DNA of 36,338 nucleotides from Variovorax sp. OV329 (lineage in GTDB: Bacteria; Pseudomonadota; Gammaproteobacteria; Burkholderiales; Burkholderiaceae_C). Position 1 is the stretch's first letter. Every line of letters starts with the position of its first letter. Shown piece by piece: positions 14,206-22,532 of the stretch. Under the pieces are notes generated by a model. It searched no databases and had not been told where the DNA came from. It was given only the letters and a program-made list of their open reading frames with translations. A program made the translations under genes and the position numbers. The stretch covers positions 1-36,338 of the forward strand of contig NZ_FOUG01000029.1 in the NCBI RefSeq assembly GCF_900114785.1, written 5' to 3'.

Positions 14206-15051
14206 ATGAACTCTGGATCCGTCTCGACGTTCTCTTCGCTTGCGCCGCTGCTGATTGCACTCGTGCCTCTTGTTGCGTTTGGCCTAGTGTGGTGGAGGAC
14301 GGGGTCCCTGTACCTCCCGCTCAACCGGCTGTGGCAACTCATTTATGGAGGCCAGGATGTCCAGGACTCGGAGATCAAGGCGCTCATCGCTCAGCAGAAT
14401 GACAGGATGCGGTTCCGCCTGGCGTTTCGGATCCCAGTGGCCTCCATGGCGCAGCTCCGCAAACTTCAAGCTTGGGCTGGGGCGCACAGGCTCGAGATGC
14501 ATGAGATCGGCGAATGCGGCCCGTTCTTCCTAGTGGGCGACTTGAAGGTCAAACTTCCGTCGGCTTGGCGAGTCGTCCCTCAGGTGGCGCTCGTGCTGGT
14601 GCTCTTCCTGCCATTGCCGATCCTCCCCTGGCTGCTGGTCCAAGATCAAGTGCTCGTGAACCTTAGGGAGTCAGGGCGTTCGTTCCTGCTGGATGAATCG
14701 ACGGCACGGCCAGTTTTCCCACTCGGCCCCCAACTCAGCAAGGCGGCTTGCGCGGCACGCAATGGTTTGCAGGACGATCGCGGGTTCAGCCCTGTCGAGC
14801 GAGACATTCTGTGCAAGGTTTTCATAGGTGACGGAACTGATGACGGTCGCACCAAAGCAGCCACGGAATTGACCAACTTCATTCAGGACGCCCTCACTTC
14901 CCAGCGGTGGAGTTTGGCGGCACTAGGAGCAATCCTCGCGATGAGCGTCACAGCGATCTGGTTGTGGCTGCGCGCATTCAGTGCGGCGAAGGATTTGCAA
15001 CGGCGACTGCGTGCCTTTTCGAATGAGAGAGCAGAAGCTGGCTGCAGATGA
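14206..15051 (+). CDS. Unknown three-helix membrane protein downstream of the RES toxin
   Basis: This 281 aa protein has three predicted membrane helices: about 10-30 (LAPLLIALVPLVAFGLVWW), 122-146 (VPQVALVLVLFLPLPILPWL) and 233-256 (LAALGAILAMSVTAIWLWL). A cytoplasmic helical segment lies between the first two, and about 85 residues lie between the second and third. The region GSLYLPLNRLW after helix 1 resembles, from memory, the uncharacterised DUF6216 membrane family; this is unverified. It starts 22 bp after the RES toxin gene, so it may be a third gene of that operon, or an independent small gene. No enzymatic motif is seen. Confidence 0.65.
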   Translation: MNSGSVSTFSSLAPLLIALVPLVAFGLVWWRTGSLYLPLNRLWQLIYGGQDVQDSEIKALIAQQNDRMRFRLAFRIPVASMAQLRKLQAWAGAHRLEMHEIGECGPFFLVGDLKVKLPSAWRVVPQVALVLVLFLPLPILPWLLVQDQVLVNLRESGRSFLLDESTARPVFPLGPQLSKAACAARNGLQDDRGFSPVERDILCKVFIGDGTDDGRTKAATELTNFIQDALTSQRWSLAALGAILAMSVTAIWLWLRAFSAAKDLQRRLRAFSNERAEAGCR

Positions 15052-15247
15052 ACGGACGTCCAGGCAACGCCTTGCACCTGACACGCGTTAGGCTTGGAGG
15101 CACGTTCGCTACCTGCGGGAACGGTGCCTGCTCATGGCTTGAAAGTTCAGCGTCCTGATATCCGTTTTAGACTTGACTGGTTGCAGCCGATTGACGCAAA
15201 CGCGCTTGAACTACGGCGCAATGGCGAATCGAACGTCTTTGATTGCG

Positions 15248-16897
15248 TCATTCATCCGCGGATGGCTTCGATCGAATCGGGCTAGCGGACCGCCATTTGG
15301 TATTAAGTGGAGGCTTGGGCGGAGGACCAACGTTCGCGAAGAGGCTGGTCGCATATCGCTCACATACCACTCTGGCCAACTCTGATTGGTCAAGCCCAGC
15401 CAAGGTGTCGAAGTCCTCTGCCCCTTTGAGGAGCTTCAATAGTTGCTCTTTCGAACTCTTGCTGTACGTCTCCATGAAGAAGTCGTAGAGGTCTAACGCC
15501 GTCTCGCACTTGCGTTCCCTAGATACTTCACCAAAGAACGTTGTTGGATGCCTCTTCCAGGCAGCAAGCTCTTCGTCGGAAAGAGCAGCTTTAATGATCA
15601 GTCCGCTTCCATCGTCGGTATTGACAGCACAAGCCGCCACCTTCTCGGCTTCCACTACTACTGCTGATGCGAGCACACCTTCAACTTCGTTGCCTTTTCC
15701 ATCGGGGACCCGCAGTCGCTTTCCGATAGTCAACCTTGGTTGCTGCCCGCCGTCTGGAAACGCTAGTTCGGGGCTCTCGCCATCAAAAGTTGAAGGAATG
15801 CCCGAGTGCGTCCGCATCGACTCAAGCAGTGCGTGCATTTCCAGATGGGGTTGCCGCGCGTCTACTGCTGCGCGAATGGACGGGTAGACCTGATCCATCT
15901 TGAAATCGTTGATGTGAAATCCGTCGGCGATAGCAAGGAGCCGCCATTCAGTGCTATCCAACTGGTGTTCCCATGGGGTGTTGGTCATGAAGACGTATGC
16001 GGTCGGCAAGCGCTTTGCTTGTGGATCAAGAGTCTCGAATCGCCGCAGTAGGTCAAAGGCCCGTTGCAGATACGCCGGCACGGCATCACCAATCGATGGG
16101 TCAGGATTGTTCAGATCGATGAAAACAATACGTTGGTGGCCTGCGGTCTTGTTGAGTGCGCGTACCAACTGTCTTTGAACACGCCCACTTTCTGCGCGCT
16201 TTGCTTCAACAGAGAACTGCTTGCCCGTCGAACTTGTTGCTACGAACTCGCAGTGGGAAGAACTGCGATCATCCTCGTTCTCAAATGACAGCGAAAATCC
16301 AGCTCGCGTCAATATGGCGGCAACATGAACTTCGTAGCGAGCACCGGCGAAGAGATCTTGATTGCGGAGGCGATTGAGCAGCTTGGCTTGCAGATCAGCG
16401 TTGTGATCAAGTGCATAGAGGTCGTATGCGAGATGCATGTAGGCCGCGACTGCCCCAGTCATACGGCCAGTTGATACCTTTCCAGGCTCGTGAATGAAGA
16501 CGCGTTGTTGCTCGCAGAGCTTCTGGTACCACTGCAGTATCGGGTGCCTTTGATCCAAGGGCTTCTTTAGTTCGGCATTGCCCCAATCAGCACCTGTGAC
16601 GTTCTTGAGGTAGTAGATCAAGAAGTCGTGAAACGTTTTCCAGTTCTTCGAGTAGTGAAGGCGGTTGTTAACGGCAACAAACTGATAGCCGTTGCCCATT
16701 CTTGCCGCGATGATCGGCCTTCCCAGGCCCTGTTGCTCAACGCGCTGGTGCTCCTTCGCCTCATGGTTGGCCCGCATAGCAGGAATTGCAGAGGCGATGC
16801 CAGCCATGCGATCCAGAATGCTCAAGTTGCCATGGCACTTCTTGTACTTTCGGCCACTGCCGCAAGGACACGGGTCATTCCGTCCGATCTTGGCCAT
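15248..16897 (-). CDS. SEC-C motif protein with PD-(D/E)XK-like nuclease core
   Basis: This 549 aa protein begins with a SEC-C zinc motif (GRNDPCPCGSGRKYKKCHG, residues 5-23). A second region carries the pattern of the PD-(D/E)XK fold: E189 in a helix (RYEVHVAAILTRAGF), then E217 (CEF) and E231-x-K233 in the strand FSVEAKR. The region after 260 has no match I know, although it is long and well-formed. It could be a DNA nuclease or repair/defence factor. The gene is monocistronic and divergent from the HEPN-like gene at 17350. No strong ribosome binding site is seen. The SEC-C part is a firm call; the nuclease part is motif-based inference. Confidence 0.7.
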   Translation of the reverse strand: MAKIGRNDPCPCGSGRKYKKCHGNLSILDRMAGIASAIPAMRANHEAKEHQRVEQQGLGRPIIAARMGNGYQFVAVNNRLHYSKNWKTFHDFLIYYLKNVTGADWGNAELKKPLDQRHPILQWYQKLCEQQRVFIHEPGKVSTGRMTGAVAAYMHLAYDLYALDHNADLQAKLLNRLRNQDLFAGARYEVHVAAILTRAGFSLSFENEDDRSSSHCEFVATSSTGKQFSVEAKRAESGRVQRQLVRALNKTAGHQRIVFIDLNNPDPSIGDAVPAYLQRAFDLLRRFETLDPQAKRLPTAYVFMTNTPWEHQLDSTEWRLLAIADGFHINDFKMDQVYPSIRAAVDARQPHLEMHALLESMRTHSGIPSTFDGESPELAFPDGGQQPRLTIGKRLRVPDGKGNEVEGVLASAVVVEAEKVAACAVNTDDGSGLIIKAALSDEELAAWKRHPTTFFGEVSRERKCETALDLYDFFMETYSKSSKEQLLKLLKGAEDFDTLAGLDQSELARVVCERYATSLFANVGPPPKPPLNTKWRSASPIRSKPSADE

Positions 16898-17224
16898 GCG
16901 TTCAGCGGGTGGTTGGCACCCTCGATGCTACCTGGTCGGTGCGGGCTCGACAGGTCTGCATTGCCACACCCGGCGATGGTCGCGGAGTATGAGCCCGCCG
17001 TTTGCTCACAGGCCCAGGCAGACAACAAGTGCGGCTTGATTTGCCAAGTGCGTACAGGATTTGCAGGCCCACCACAGATGCACTGGCGGCCGCACTCATA
17101 GCCCTTTGGCGTCGGCTGTCGAGCCGGGCTTGGGCAGGCACGTCGCGCGCAACCCACGGTTGGCTGTGACGTATTTCCCAGCCGGCATTCGGCAGAGCGC
17201 ATTCGGCAACCGATCCCCAGCAAA
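16898..17224. other. Intergenic region between divergent genes
   Basis: This is the divergent promoter region of the SEC-C and HEPN-like genes. I see no repeat, operator palindrome or convincing ORF; several frames are open but none has family-like sequence. Confidence 0.4.
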
Positions 17225-17353
17225 ATGTTCCAAACAACCGAACTGCAAATGGGCCGCCACAAATCTTCCAGCCTCGCAGACGACGTCATCGACGCCTCCA
17301 GTGGCATCACGGCAAAGACACGGCGAAAAGACCGCCGCAAGGAGGAGGCATGA
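17225..17353 (+). CDS. Possible 42-aa leader protein coupled to the HEPN-like gene
   Basis: This ORF starts at ATG 17225 and ends at TGA 17351-17353, which overlaps the ATG of the next gene as ATGA. The product is strongly basic at its end (TAKTRRKDRRKEEA). The last codons are also the AAGGAGGAGG ribosome binding site of the next gene, so its translation could control it. There is no strong ribosome binding site of its own and no known homologue; it could be chance. Confidence 0.3.
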   Translation: MFQTTELQMGRHKSSSLADDVIDASSGITAKTRRKDRRKEEA

Positions 17354-18684
17354 ATCGACCTGAGCCTTTGCTGCCGGCGTACGACTTCTCTTCCACCTCG
17401 GAACCTGTCAGCCTGCTCCGAGGTCCGGTGGAGGTAGCCTTGGGCGACGACAAGTTCGCTGGAACGGCTGACCTGCTGCTGCAATTTCTCCCCAGCCCGC
17501 GCGTCGTCTTTCATGCGAGTGTCGAGAGCTCCTCGAAGTCGGCCCTTCTTGCTGTCTTCGAAGAGCCAGTTAATCCTTGGTTTTCGTTCAACGGTCAGCC
17601 GGTCGAAGGGTTCTGCGGAAGGCGTAAGGCAAATGCCGATACTCTGGAACTGGATTGGTACCCCCAATCCGAGCCGGTGACGTTGAGCGACATGCAGTCC
17701 AAGACTTCAGTTGTAGCAATTCTTCATCTCTTCAACTTCCCTGACTTCCGGGATGGTCGGCATCAGACGACCGCAGCGCCTGCCGGGTGCGCGGTGCTTT
17801 TGCTGGAATCCGAAGAGTGGCGAATCTCCCTCCAGTCATTGCCGAACAACGCCACCCACAAGGCATGGGAGCGAATCAAGAGCGAAGGCGGCTGCTCCCT
17901 GACGCATGTCGCAAAGTTGGAGCGTAAGGACGGCAAACCCTTCTCCGGGGAAGAGGCTGGCGAACAGCGTTTTCTGCTTACCAACTTTCTTTCGCTGATC
18001 AAGGGTGGTCGGTGCTCGACAGTGTGCGAAGCGGGAATCGACGCGGGGGGCGAGAAAACTTGGGCGATGTTTGCTTCTCCATACATCAGTAGCCCACCCT
18101 ATTCGTGGTTCAACCCGTTCAAGGGGAGTCAGGCTGAGCTCTTGTTTCCGCTGTTCGCAAAGCGGTGGCAGCAGTCAGAGGAATGGAAGGACTGTCTGCG
18201 GTCGACAATCTACTGGTATGTGCAGGCCAACACGAGCGGCGGTTCGCCGGGCCTGGACGCTGCCATCATCCTGGCGCAATCCGCCTTGGAGCGATTGGCG
18301 CATCATCACCTGGTAGTCGACAAAAAGATGGTCTCGTCAGAGGGGCTCGATCGCCTAAAGGCGTCAGACCGCCTGAGACTACTGTTCTCCAGCTTGAACC
18401 TCCCAATTGAGATAGGTACCGCAACGCCGGACATTCAGAAGGCCGCGCTTAACTTTAAGTGGGTGGATGCGCCGCATGCCATGACAGATATACGCAATGA
18501 GCTGGTTCATCCGATCAGCAAGAAGCAGATCGCCAATTGCTTTTTTGACGCATGGAGGTTGAGCCTGTGGTATCTGGAGCTGTCTATGCTGGCCCTGTGC
18601 GGCTATGACGACACCTACACCAGCCGTTTGACAGCGAAGTACGTAACCGACTCAGAGAAAGTCCCATGGAGCGCAAAGGCATGA
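17350..18684 (+). CDS. HEPN-like protein with R-x4-H motif
   Basis: This 444 aa protein starts at ATG 17350 with a very strong AAGGAGGAGG ribosome binding site. The N-terminal 270 residues are beta-rich with no family I recognise. The C-terminal part is helical: YWYVQANTSGG, then AAIILAQSALERLA near 304-317, and RNELVH at 382-387. An R-x4-6-H motif in such a helical bundle is the catalytic signature of HEPN ribonucleases. The overall plan (beta-rich N-terminus plus HEPN-like C-terminus) resembles ApeA/YopA-type proteins from phage defence, but this is inference. A 42-aa ORF overlaps its start, and a DUF2441-like gene lies 90 bp downstream in the same frame. Confidence 0.6.
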   Translation: MNRPEPLLPAYDFSSTSEPVSLLRGPVEVALGDDKFAGTADLLLQFLPSPRVVFHASVESSSKSALLAVFEEPVNPWFSFNGQPVEGFCGRRKANADTLELDWYPQSEPVTLSDMQSKTSVVAILHLFNFPDFRDGRHQTTAAPAGCAVLLLESEEWRISLQSLPNNATHKAWERIKSEGGCSLTHVAKLERKDGKPFSGEEAGEQRFLLTNFLSLIKGGRCSTVCEAGIDAGGEKTWAMFASPYISSPPYSWFNPFKGSQAELLFPLFAKRWQQSEEWKDCLRSTIYWYVQANTSGGSPGLDAAIILAQSALERLAHHHLVVDKKMVSSEGLDRLKASDRLRLLFSSLNLPIEIGTATPDIQKAALNFKWVDAPHAMTDIRNELVHPISKKQIANCFFDAWRLSLWYLELSMLALCGYDDTYTSRLTAKYVTDSEKVPWSAKA

Positions 18685-18774
18685 GCAACAACGTCCACAC
18701 AGTGGCCAAGAGCGACCAGGCAACCTCAAGCCACCTTTCTCTCGGCCTCCGAGATCCCGCCCTCTGAACGATCC

Positions 18775-19245
18775 ATGCTTCTGTATCGCGTCGAGCGCAC
18801 CCCGCACGTTTCCGGGTTCGTCCTGGCCGCCGGGCACTGGGGAGATGGCTTCACCAGGTACACGATAGCGCGGTGCCAAACTGACTTTTGGGCGCCTTGG
18901 AGGGTGGCCAGCGAGGCCATCATTGAGCGCGTACGAGCCATTGAGTTTCCGCAGCGGCCCAGCAGGCTGCGATGCAGCTTTTCCTGGCCGGATGAGGCCA
19001 GTGCGCGTGTCGCGTTGGCGCAATCGCCAGGATGGTGCATCGAGATACTCGAGCCGATCGACCCGCTCGCGAATCAGTTCGTTGCCGACTTTGCTTTGCT
19101 CTCGTCCGGATCCCGCTTTCAACTCCACGCGCCATTTCTTCTGGACAACGAGCGCATCGCGCGCCAGTATTGGACTGGCGGTCAAGCTGTGGCGCCTGAG
19201 CTGTTGATCGAGAGCGATCTGCGGGTAGTTGGCGTTCTGCCATAG
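18775..19245 (+). CDS. DUF2441-like protein
   Basis: This 156 aa soluble protein contains FPQRPSRLRCSFSWPDEASA, then ARQYWTGGQ and the C-terminal ELLIESDLRVVGVL. These resemble DUF2441 proteins, a small family of unknown role with an ADP-ribosyltransferase-like look in my memory; I could not check this. The start at ATG 18775 has no clear ribosome binding site. The frame continues upstream, without a start codon, to the stop of the HEPN-like gene. It probably belongs to the same transcript. Confidence 0.5.
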   Translation: MLLYRVERTPHVSGFVLAAGHWGDGFTRYTIARCQTDFWAPWRVASEAIIERVRAIEFPQRPSRLRCSFSWPDEASARVALAQSPGWCIEILEPIDPLANQFVADFALLSSGSRFQLHAPFLLDNERIARQYWTGGQAVAPELLIESDLRVVGVLP

Positions 19246-19517
19246 GCTTAGGCAACGATCCTGGACCAAGTGACCGTCGCTAGACAAACGAGAAAGAGGA
19301 CCGAGCTGTACCTGGACGGATGAACGCCAGGTCCGCTCGGTGCTCCCGCGCGCGATCCAGCCGCGATCAAGCACAAGCCCGCCGTGAGCAACCGCAGAGT
19401 GGCAGATTGGTCATGCGTATCCTCCGGCTTGGAGGACCGCTTTCGCGGCCAACCACTACGATCCATCAACTCAAGGGGCCCAGTTGCCCGGAGCACAGGA
19501 ATGAAAGAGCTTGCGGC
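19246..19517. other. Intergenic stretch
   Basis: No convincing gene. A 6-codon ORF (MKELAA from 19501) ends in TGA that overlaps ATG 19518 of the next gene; it may be a coupling leader or chance. Confidence 0.3.
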
Positions 19518-20267
19518 ATGAGTCAGCAGCAAAGTTTCGCGGACGAACTAGCCGACATCGTGGAACGCATCAAAGTAATAGAGACGCAGTTTCGGCGCAC
19601 GCGAGACTCCATCTCGCTGACCACGGAGGACGAGACGACCTTTCGCATGCTGATCACAGACGCGTTGTCGATCTACGAGCTCGCCTTCGGGAAAGGAAGC
19701 AAGTTCGGCCGAGATCTCGCTGAATGGGTGAATTCATACAGTGGGGGCATGTCGGGAGGGCCATCCCTTTACGCTGTTCAGGGCTCTCACAAGTTGATCG
19801 AGGCAGCTAAGAGGCAAATGCTTCGGCTTCAAGCGATAAGTCCCCCTGCGGCGGCGCCACCGAATCCACCACTTAGACCTCCCTATGTCGACCCGACCCG
19901 ATTGAATGAGTTGAGAGCCTTGCCAAAAGGTGCATGGGACTTGACTCGCTTTGTGCGCATGCTCGAAGAGCTCAATGATGCGTACGAGCGAGGTAATTTT
20001 CAAACGGTGCCTATGCTGGTACGGGCGATCAAAGATCATGTACCCCCGATCTTTGGTGAGGCCAACTTTGCAGGCGTTTTCAATAGCTCTACGAAGTCGA
20101 TCAAGGGCAATCTCGAACACCTCGAAAACTCGCTGAAGCATATTGCTGATGGACAGCTCCACATGCAGATTCGCCGTTCCGAAGTCTTGCCGACAGAGGG
20201 CCAGGTTGACTTTCGACGTGACCTAGACGTTCTTCTTGCTGAGATTGTTCGTCGGCTCAAGCCATGA
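19518..20267 (+). CDS. Conserved hypothetical helical protein
   Basis: This 249 aa protein starts at ATG 19518 (MSQQQSFADEL); the open frame extends to 19320 but that part is atypical. It is mostly helical. The C-terminal half (YERGNFQTVPMLVRAIKDHV, NLEHLENSLKHIADGQLHMQ and VDFRRDLDVLLAEIVRRL) is a conserved block I remember from unannotated bacterial proteins, often in accessory regions. Known function: none. There is no membrane segment or signal peptide. A proline-rich linker lies at about 110-130 (PPAAAPPNPPLRPP). Confidence 0.6.
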   Translation: MSQQQSFADELADIVERIKVIETQFRRTRDSISLTTEDETTFRMLITDALSIYELAFGKGSKFGRDLAEWVNSYSGGMSGGPSLYAVQGSHKLIEAAKRQMLRLQAISPPAAAPPNPPLRPPYVDPTRLNELRALPKGAWDLTRFVRMLEELNDAYERGNFQTVPMLVRAIKDHVPPIFGEANFAGVFNSSTKSIKGNLEHLENSLKHIADGQLHMQIRRSEVLPTEGQVDFRRDLDVLLAEIVRRLKP

Positions 20268-20451
20268 TGGGTCTGACGGGAGGCGGCTACGGGGCCCCGT
20301 CCTCAACGTTCGGCACTCGCAACGAGGTAGGGCGTCGGGAGTGCGTGAAGAGAGGCGCACTGCGGTCATCGCTGCTCATCGAGGCGAACGACCGCAAACG
20401 CTGCGAAGCACGAGCTAAAGCGCGCGTCCGTTCCTGGTCACTCTCTGCTGC

Positions 20452-20757
20452 TCAGCTCGCAGTCAATTCGTGGCCGGAGGTTTGGCGCAGAGAAGAGGCG
20501 ATTGGGGGCTCCACACTTGGCCGCACGTCCTCTAAGACTTCACAGCTGAACTTCTTGGCCAGCGGCCACAGATCCGGGGGCAGCTTTCCCTGAAGAGCGA
20601 GGAATACTTTCACTTGGCGAGGAGAGTCATGGTTGTCCCATGCGGCTTGGGCTTTGAGAACGGCGCGATACTTGATCACCTGGTAGATGCCTCGCTCGTA
20701 GTCGCCAGCTACTGTGTCGGAGATCTTGGACTTCACCTCCACCGCAACCCAAGCGGA
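20452..20757 (-). pseudogene. 3' fragment of a PD-(D/E)XK-like gene cut by IS66
   Basis: The minus-strand frame reads AWVAVEVKSKISDTVAGDYE then RGIYQVIKYRAVLKAQAAWD. The E-V-K triad with a following Y-x-x-G-x-x-Q helix is typical of PD-(D/E)XK nuclease cores (E-x-K plus QxxxY-like motif). The frame is open up to the junction with the IS66 tnpC fragment at about 20757 and has no start codon of its own in good context, so the N-terminal half has been lost. Probably a dead restriction-type nuclease. Confidence 0.5.
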
Positions 20758-21116
20758 AGGTGTCCACGAAGTCGGAACTCGCCAAGGCCATCGGCTACTC
20801 GCTTGGGCGCTGGCAGTCGCTCACGCGTTACCGTGACGATGGCCACATCGAGATCGACAACAACGCTGCTGAGCGTGCCTTGCGTGGTGTGGCCCTTGGA
20901 AGATCGAACTACCTCTTCATGGGCTCGGACGCTGGAGGCAAGCGGGCCGCGGCGATCTACAGTCTGGTGGAGTCGGCCAAGCTGAACGGGCTCGATCCGC
21001 AGGCGTATCTGCGCGACGTGCTCGACCGAATTGCCGACCATCCGATCAACCGCATCGACGAGCTGCTGCCGTGGAACATGGGCGGGCAACACGTTGAGCA
21101 ACGACTGGCGGCCTGA
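20757..21116 (+). pseudogene. IS66 transposase (TnpC) C-terminal fragment
   Basis: The frame encodes the last 118 aa of the IS66 DDE transposase: STKSELAKAIGY, the EIDNNAAERALRGVALGR block with the catalytic glutamate, AAAIYSLVESAKLNGLDPQA and the terminal HPINRIDELLPW. A full TnpC is about 500-520 aa, so over three quarters is missing at the 5' side. The junction at about 20757 disrupts the nuclease-like gene on the other strand. Confidence 0.85.
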
Positions 21117-21153
21117 ACCACGCAAGCAGGCTGCGCGACGAAGGAAGACGAGA

Positions 21154-21681
21154 GTGAACTCGCAAGGCACCGACCCGCGGATGATGGAAGCCCTCGAGGG
21201 CGCGAGCAGCCTGCAGCTCTACCAGCTCAAGGCATTGATTGAGGGCATGCTGGCCGACCCGCGTCGGGGCATTGCCGCACGTGCAAACCTCCATCTTGGC
21301 CAGCCTGTGCAGTTCGTCGACTTCCGCGATGGTCAGATGCGCCGCGGCAAGATCATCGCCATGAGGAATACGCAGGCGACGGTGCTGGAGGAAGGCACCA
21401 AGCGAACCTGGAAGATCCCGTGCCTGGCGATGCAGGGCTATCACGGCGCAGAACGTCGTGACGAGCAAGCCCCTTATGAGCCACCGCCGGAACCTGCCAT
21501 CGCGACAACACACGCCCGCGAGTTCCAACGTGGAGACACCGTCACGTTCAACGACCGTGATGGTCGCAACATCACCGGCGTGATCGTGCGCATCAACCAG
21601 CGCACGGCTACCCTGGGCACCAGCGATGGCGAGACTTGGCGAGCACCGTTCCACGTCCTGCGCCATGTGCTCGACGTCTGA
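21154..21681 (+). CDS. IS66 passenger protein with SH3/KOW-like repeats
   Basis: This 175 aa product starts at GTG 21154 with AAGGAAG upstream, 37 bp after the tnpC stop. It has a helical N-terminus (EALEGASSLQLYQLKALIEG) and two similar beta units, one around GQPVQFVDFRDGQMRRGKII and one around GDTVTFNDRDGRNITGVIV. Both read like KOW/SH3-type barrels ending in T-x-T-W-x-x-P. I remember this gene as a common companion downstream of tnpC in betaproteobacterial IS66 elements; its role is not known. It looks intact although its element is not. Confidence 0.65.
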   Translation: MNSQGTDPRMMEALEGASSLQLYQLKALIEGMLADPRRGIAARANLHLGQPVQFVDFRDGQMRRGKIIAMRNTQATVLEEGTKRTWKIPCLAMQGYHGAERRDEQAPYEPPPEPAIATTHAREFQRGDTVTFNDRDGRNITGVIVRINQRTATLGTSDGETWRAPFHVLRHVLDV

Positions 21682-21737
21682 GCACGGTCGGCCTCCTCAC
21701 CCAGTCGGCGTCAAGAGGGCCTTGAGGCCGCGCTTAC

Positions 21738-22319
21738 CTATTACCCGCGCCGCACGAGTTCCAACTAGCGCGAGAAAAGTTCTAGCTGGACCGACAACCG
21801 ACAGCCACCCATGTCGAGTTGCGCAGCTCGTTGAACTCGGACGCCAGCCGAATCAATGGCCTGCAGGCGATCTCATCGAACGACTTTGAACTCGCTGATC
21901 ATCCGAGATTGAATTCGCAGGTCGGCTTTTCATTCGGGATGGAAGTTTCGGGCCCGCGATCGCCGGCTCGAAGAGACTGTGCCAGACGAACGGCGGCTAT
22001 GGAGACGACACGAAGGCCCGGGTTGCGCCCGCTGCAGTCCTTCGCGATCCCGTTGGTTCATGGCAGGTCACTAACGTCAAGCGGTCCTAGCCCTGAAGTC
22101 GACTCTCGCTGCACTACGGCCTTCGAGAGGTCGGCCGGTTAGGGGGCCCTGTCGGTGCCGTTCTCGGACGTTGATGCATCAGGTACGAACGGACATTAAG
22201 ATCCAATGTCTGCTGCTGTCCGAAGGTCGGCGCCGCGACCCGCTACGGTCGGCGAATAGCGGCTCTTCAGCGTGGATCCACTATCGCGCCGAGAGCGCAT
22301 CTCGTAGGGGCCCAAACCC
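21738..22319. other. Gene-poor stretch
   Basis: No supported gene. Open frames (for example 21819-22142) lack family features or ribosome binding sites. I see no clear repeat or hairpin. Confidence 0.4.
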
Positions 22320-22520
22320 CTACAGGTGAGTTTCCTTCAGCGCTTCGAAGCCTGCATCCATCGCCTGCTCGAAGTCCGAGAATCGCGCTCCAGATTCCAA
22401 CACGCAGGCTGCGGGTGCGCTACAACTAGGACCTCTCATTAGGCTCCATGAATACTCGGCAGGGCCGTGCTGTGTCACGGTGACCGTCAATGGCGGTCGA
22501 GATGGGAAGAGGCTGTGCAC
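22320..22520 (-). CDS. Small hypothetical protein
   Basis: This 66 aa product starts at GTG 22520. It has a beta-hairpin start (TVTVTQHGPAEYSWSLMRG) and a helical end (FSDFEQAMDAGFEALKETHL). This plan (short sheet, then an aromatic-S-x-x-x-A-x-x-A-G helix) recalls small betaproteobacterial proteins of unknown role. It is 12 bp downstream of the 22533 gene on the same strand, so the two likely form an operon. Confidence 0.5.
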   Translation of the reverse strand: MHSLFPSRPPLTVTVTQHGPAEYSWSLMRGPSCSAPAACVLESGARFSDFEQAMDAGFEALKETHL

Positions 22521-22532
22521 GTAGGGACCTGA

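Larger units (their letters stand above)
20757..21737 (+). mobile_element. Right-part remnant of an IS66-family element
   Basis: It consists of the tnpC 3' part, the passenger gene and the right terminus CGCTTAC at 21731-21737; on the minus strand this starts GTAAGCG, the usual IS66 terminal inverted repeat. The left terminus and tnpA/tnpB are absent here. The left-part remnant at 2766-3205 is in the same orientation. Confidence 0.7.
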
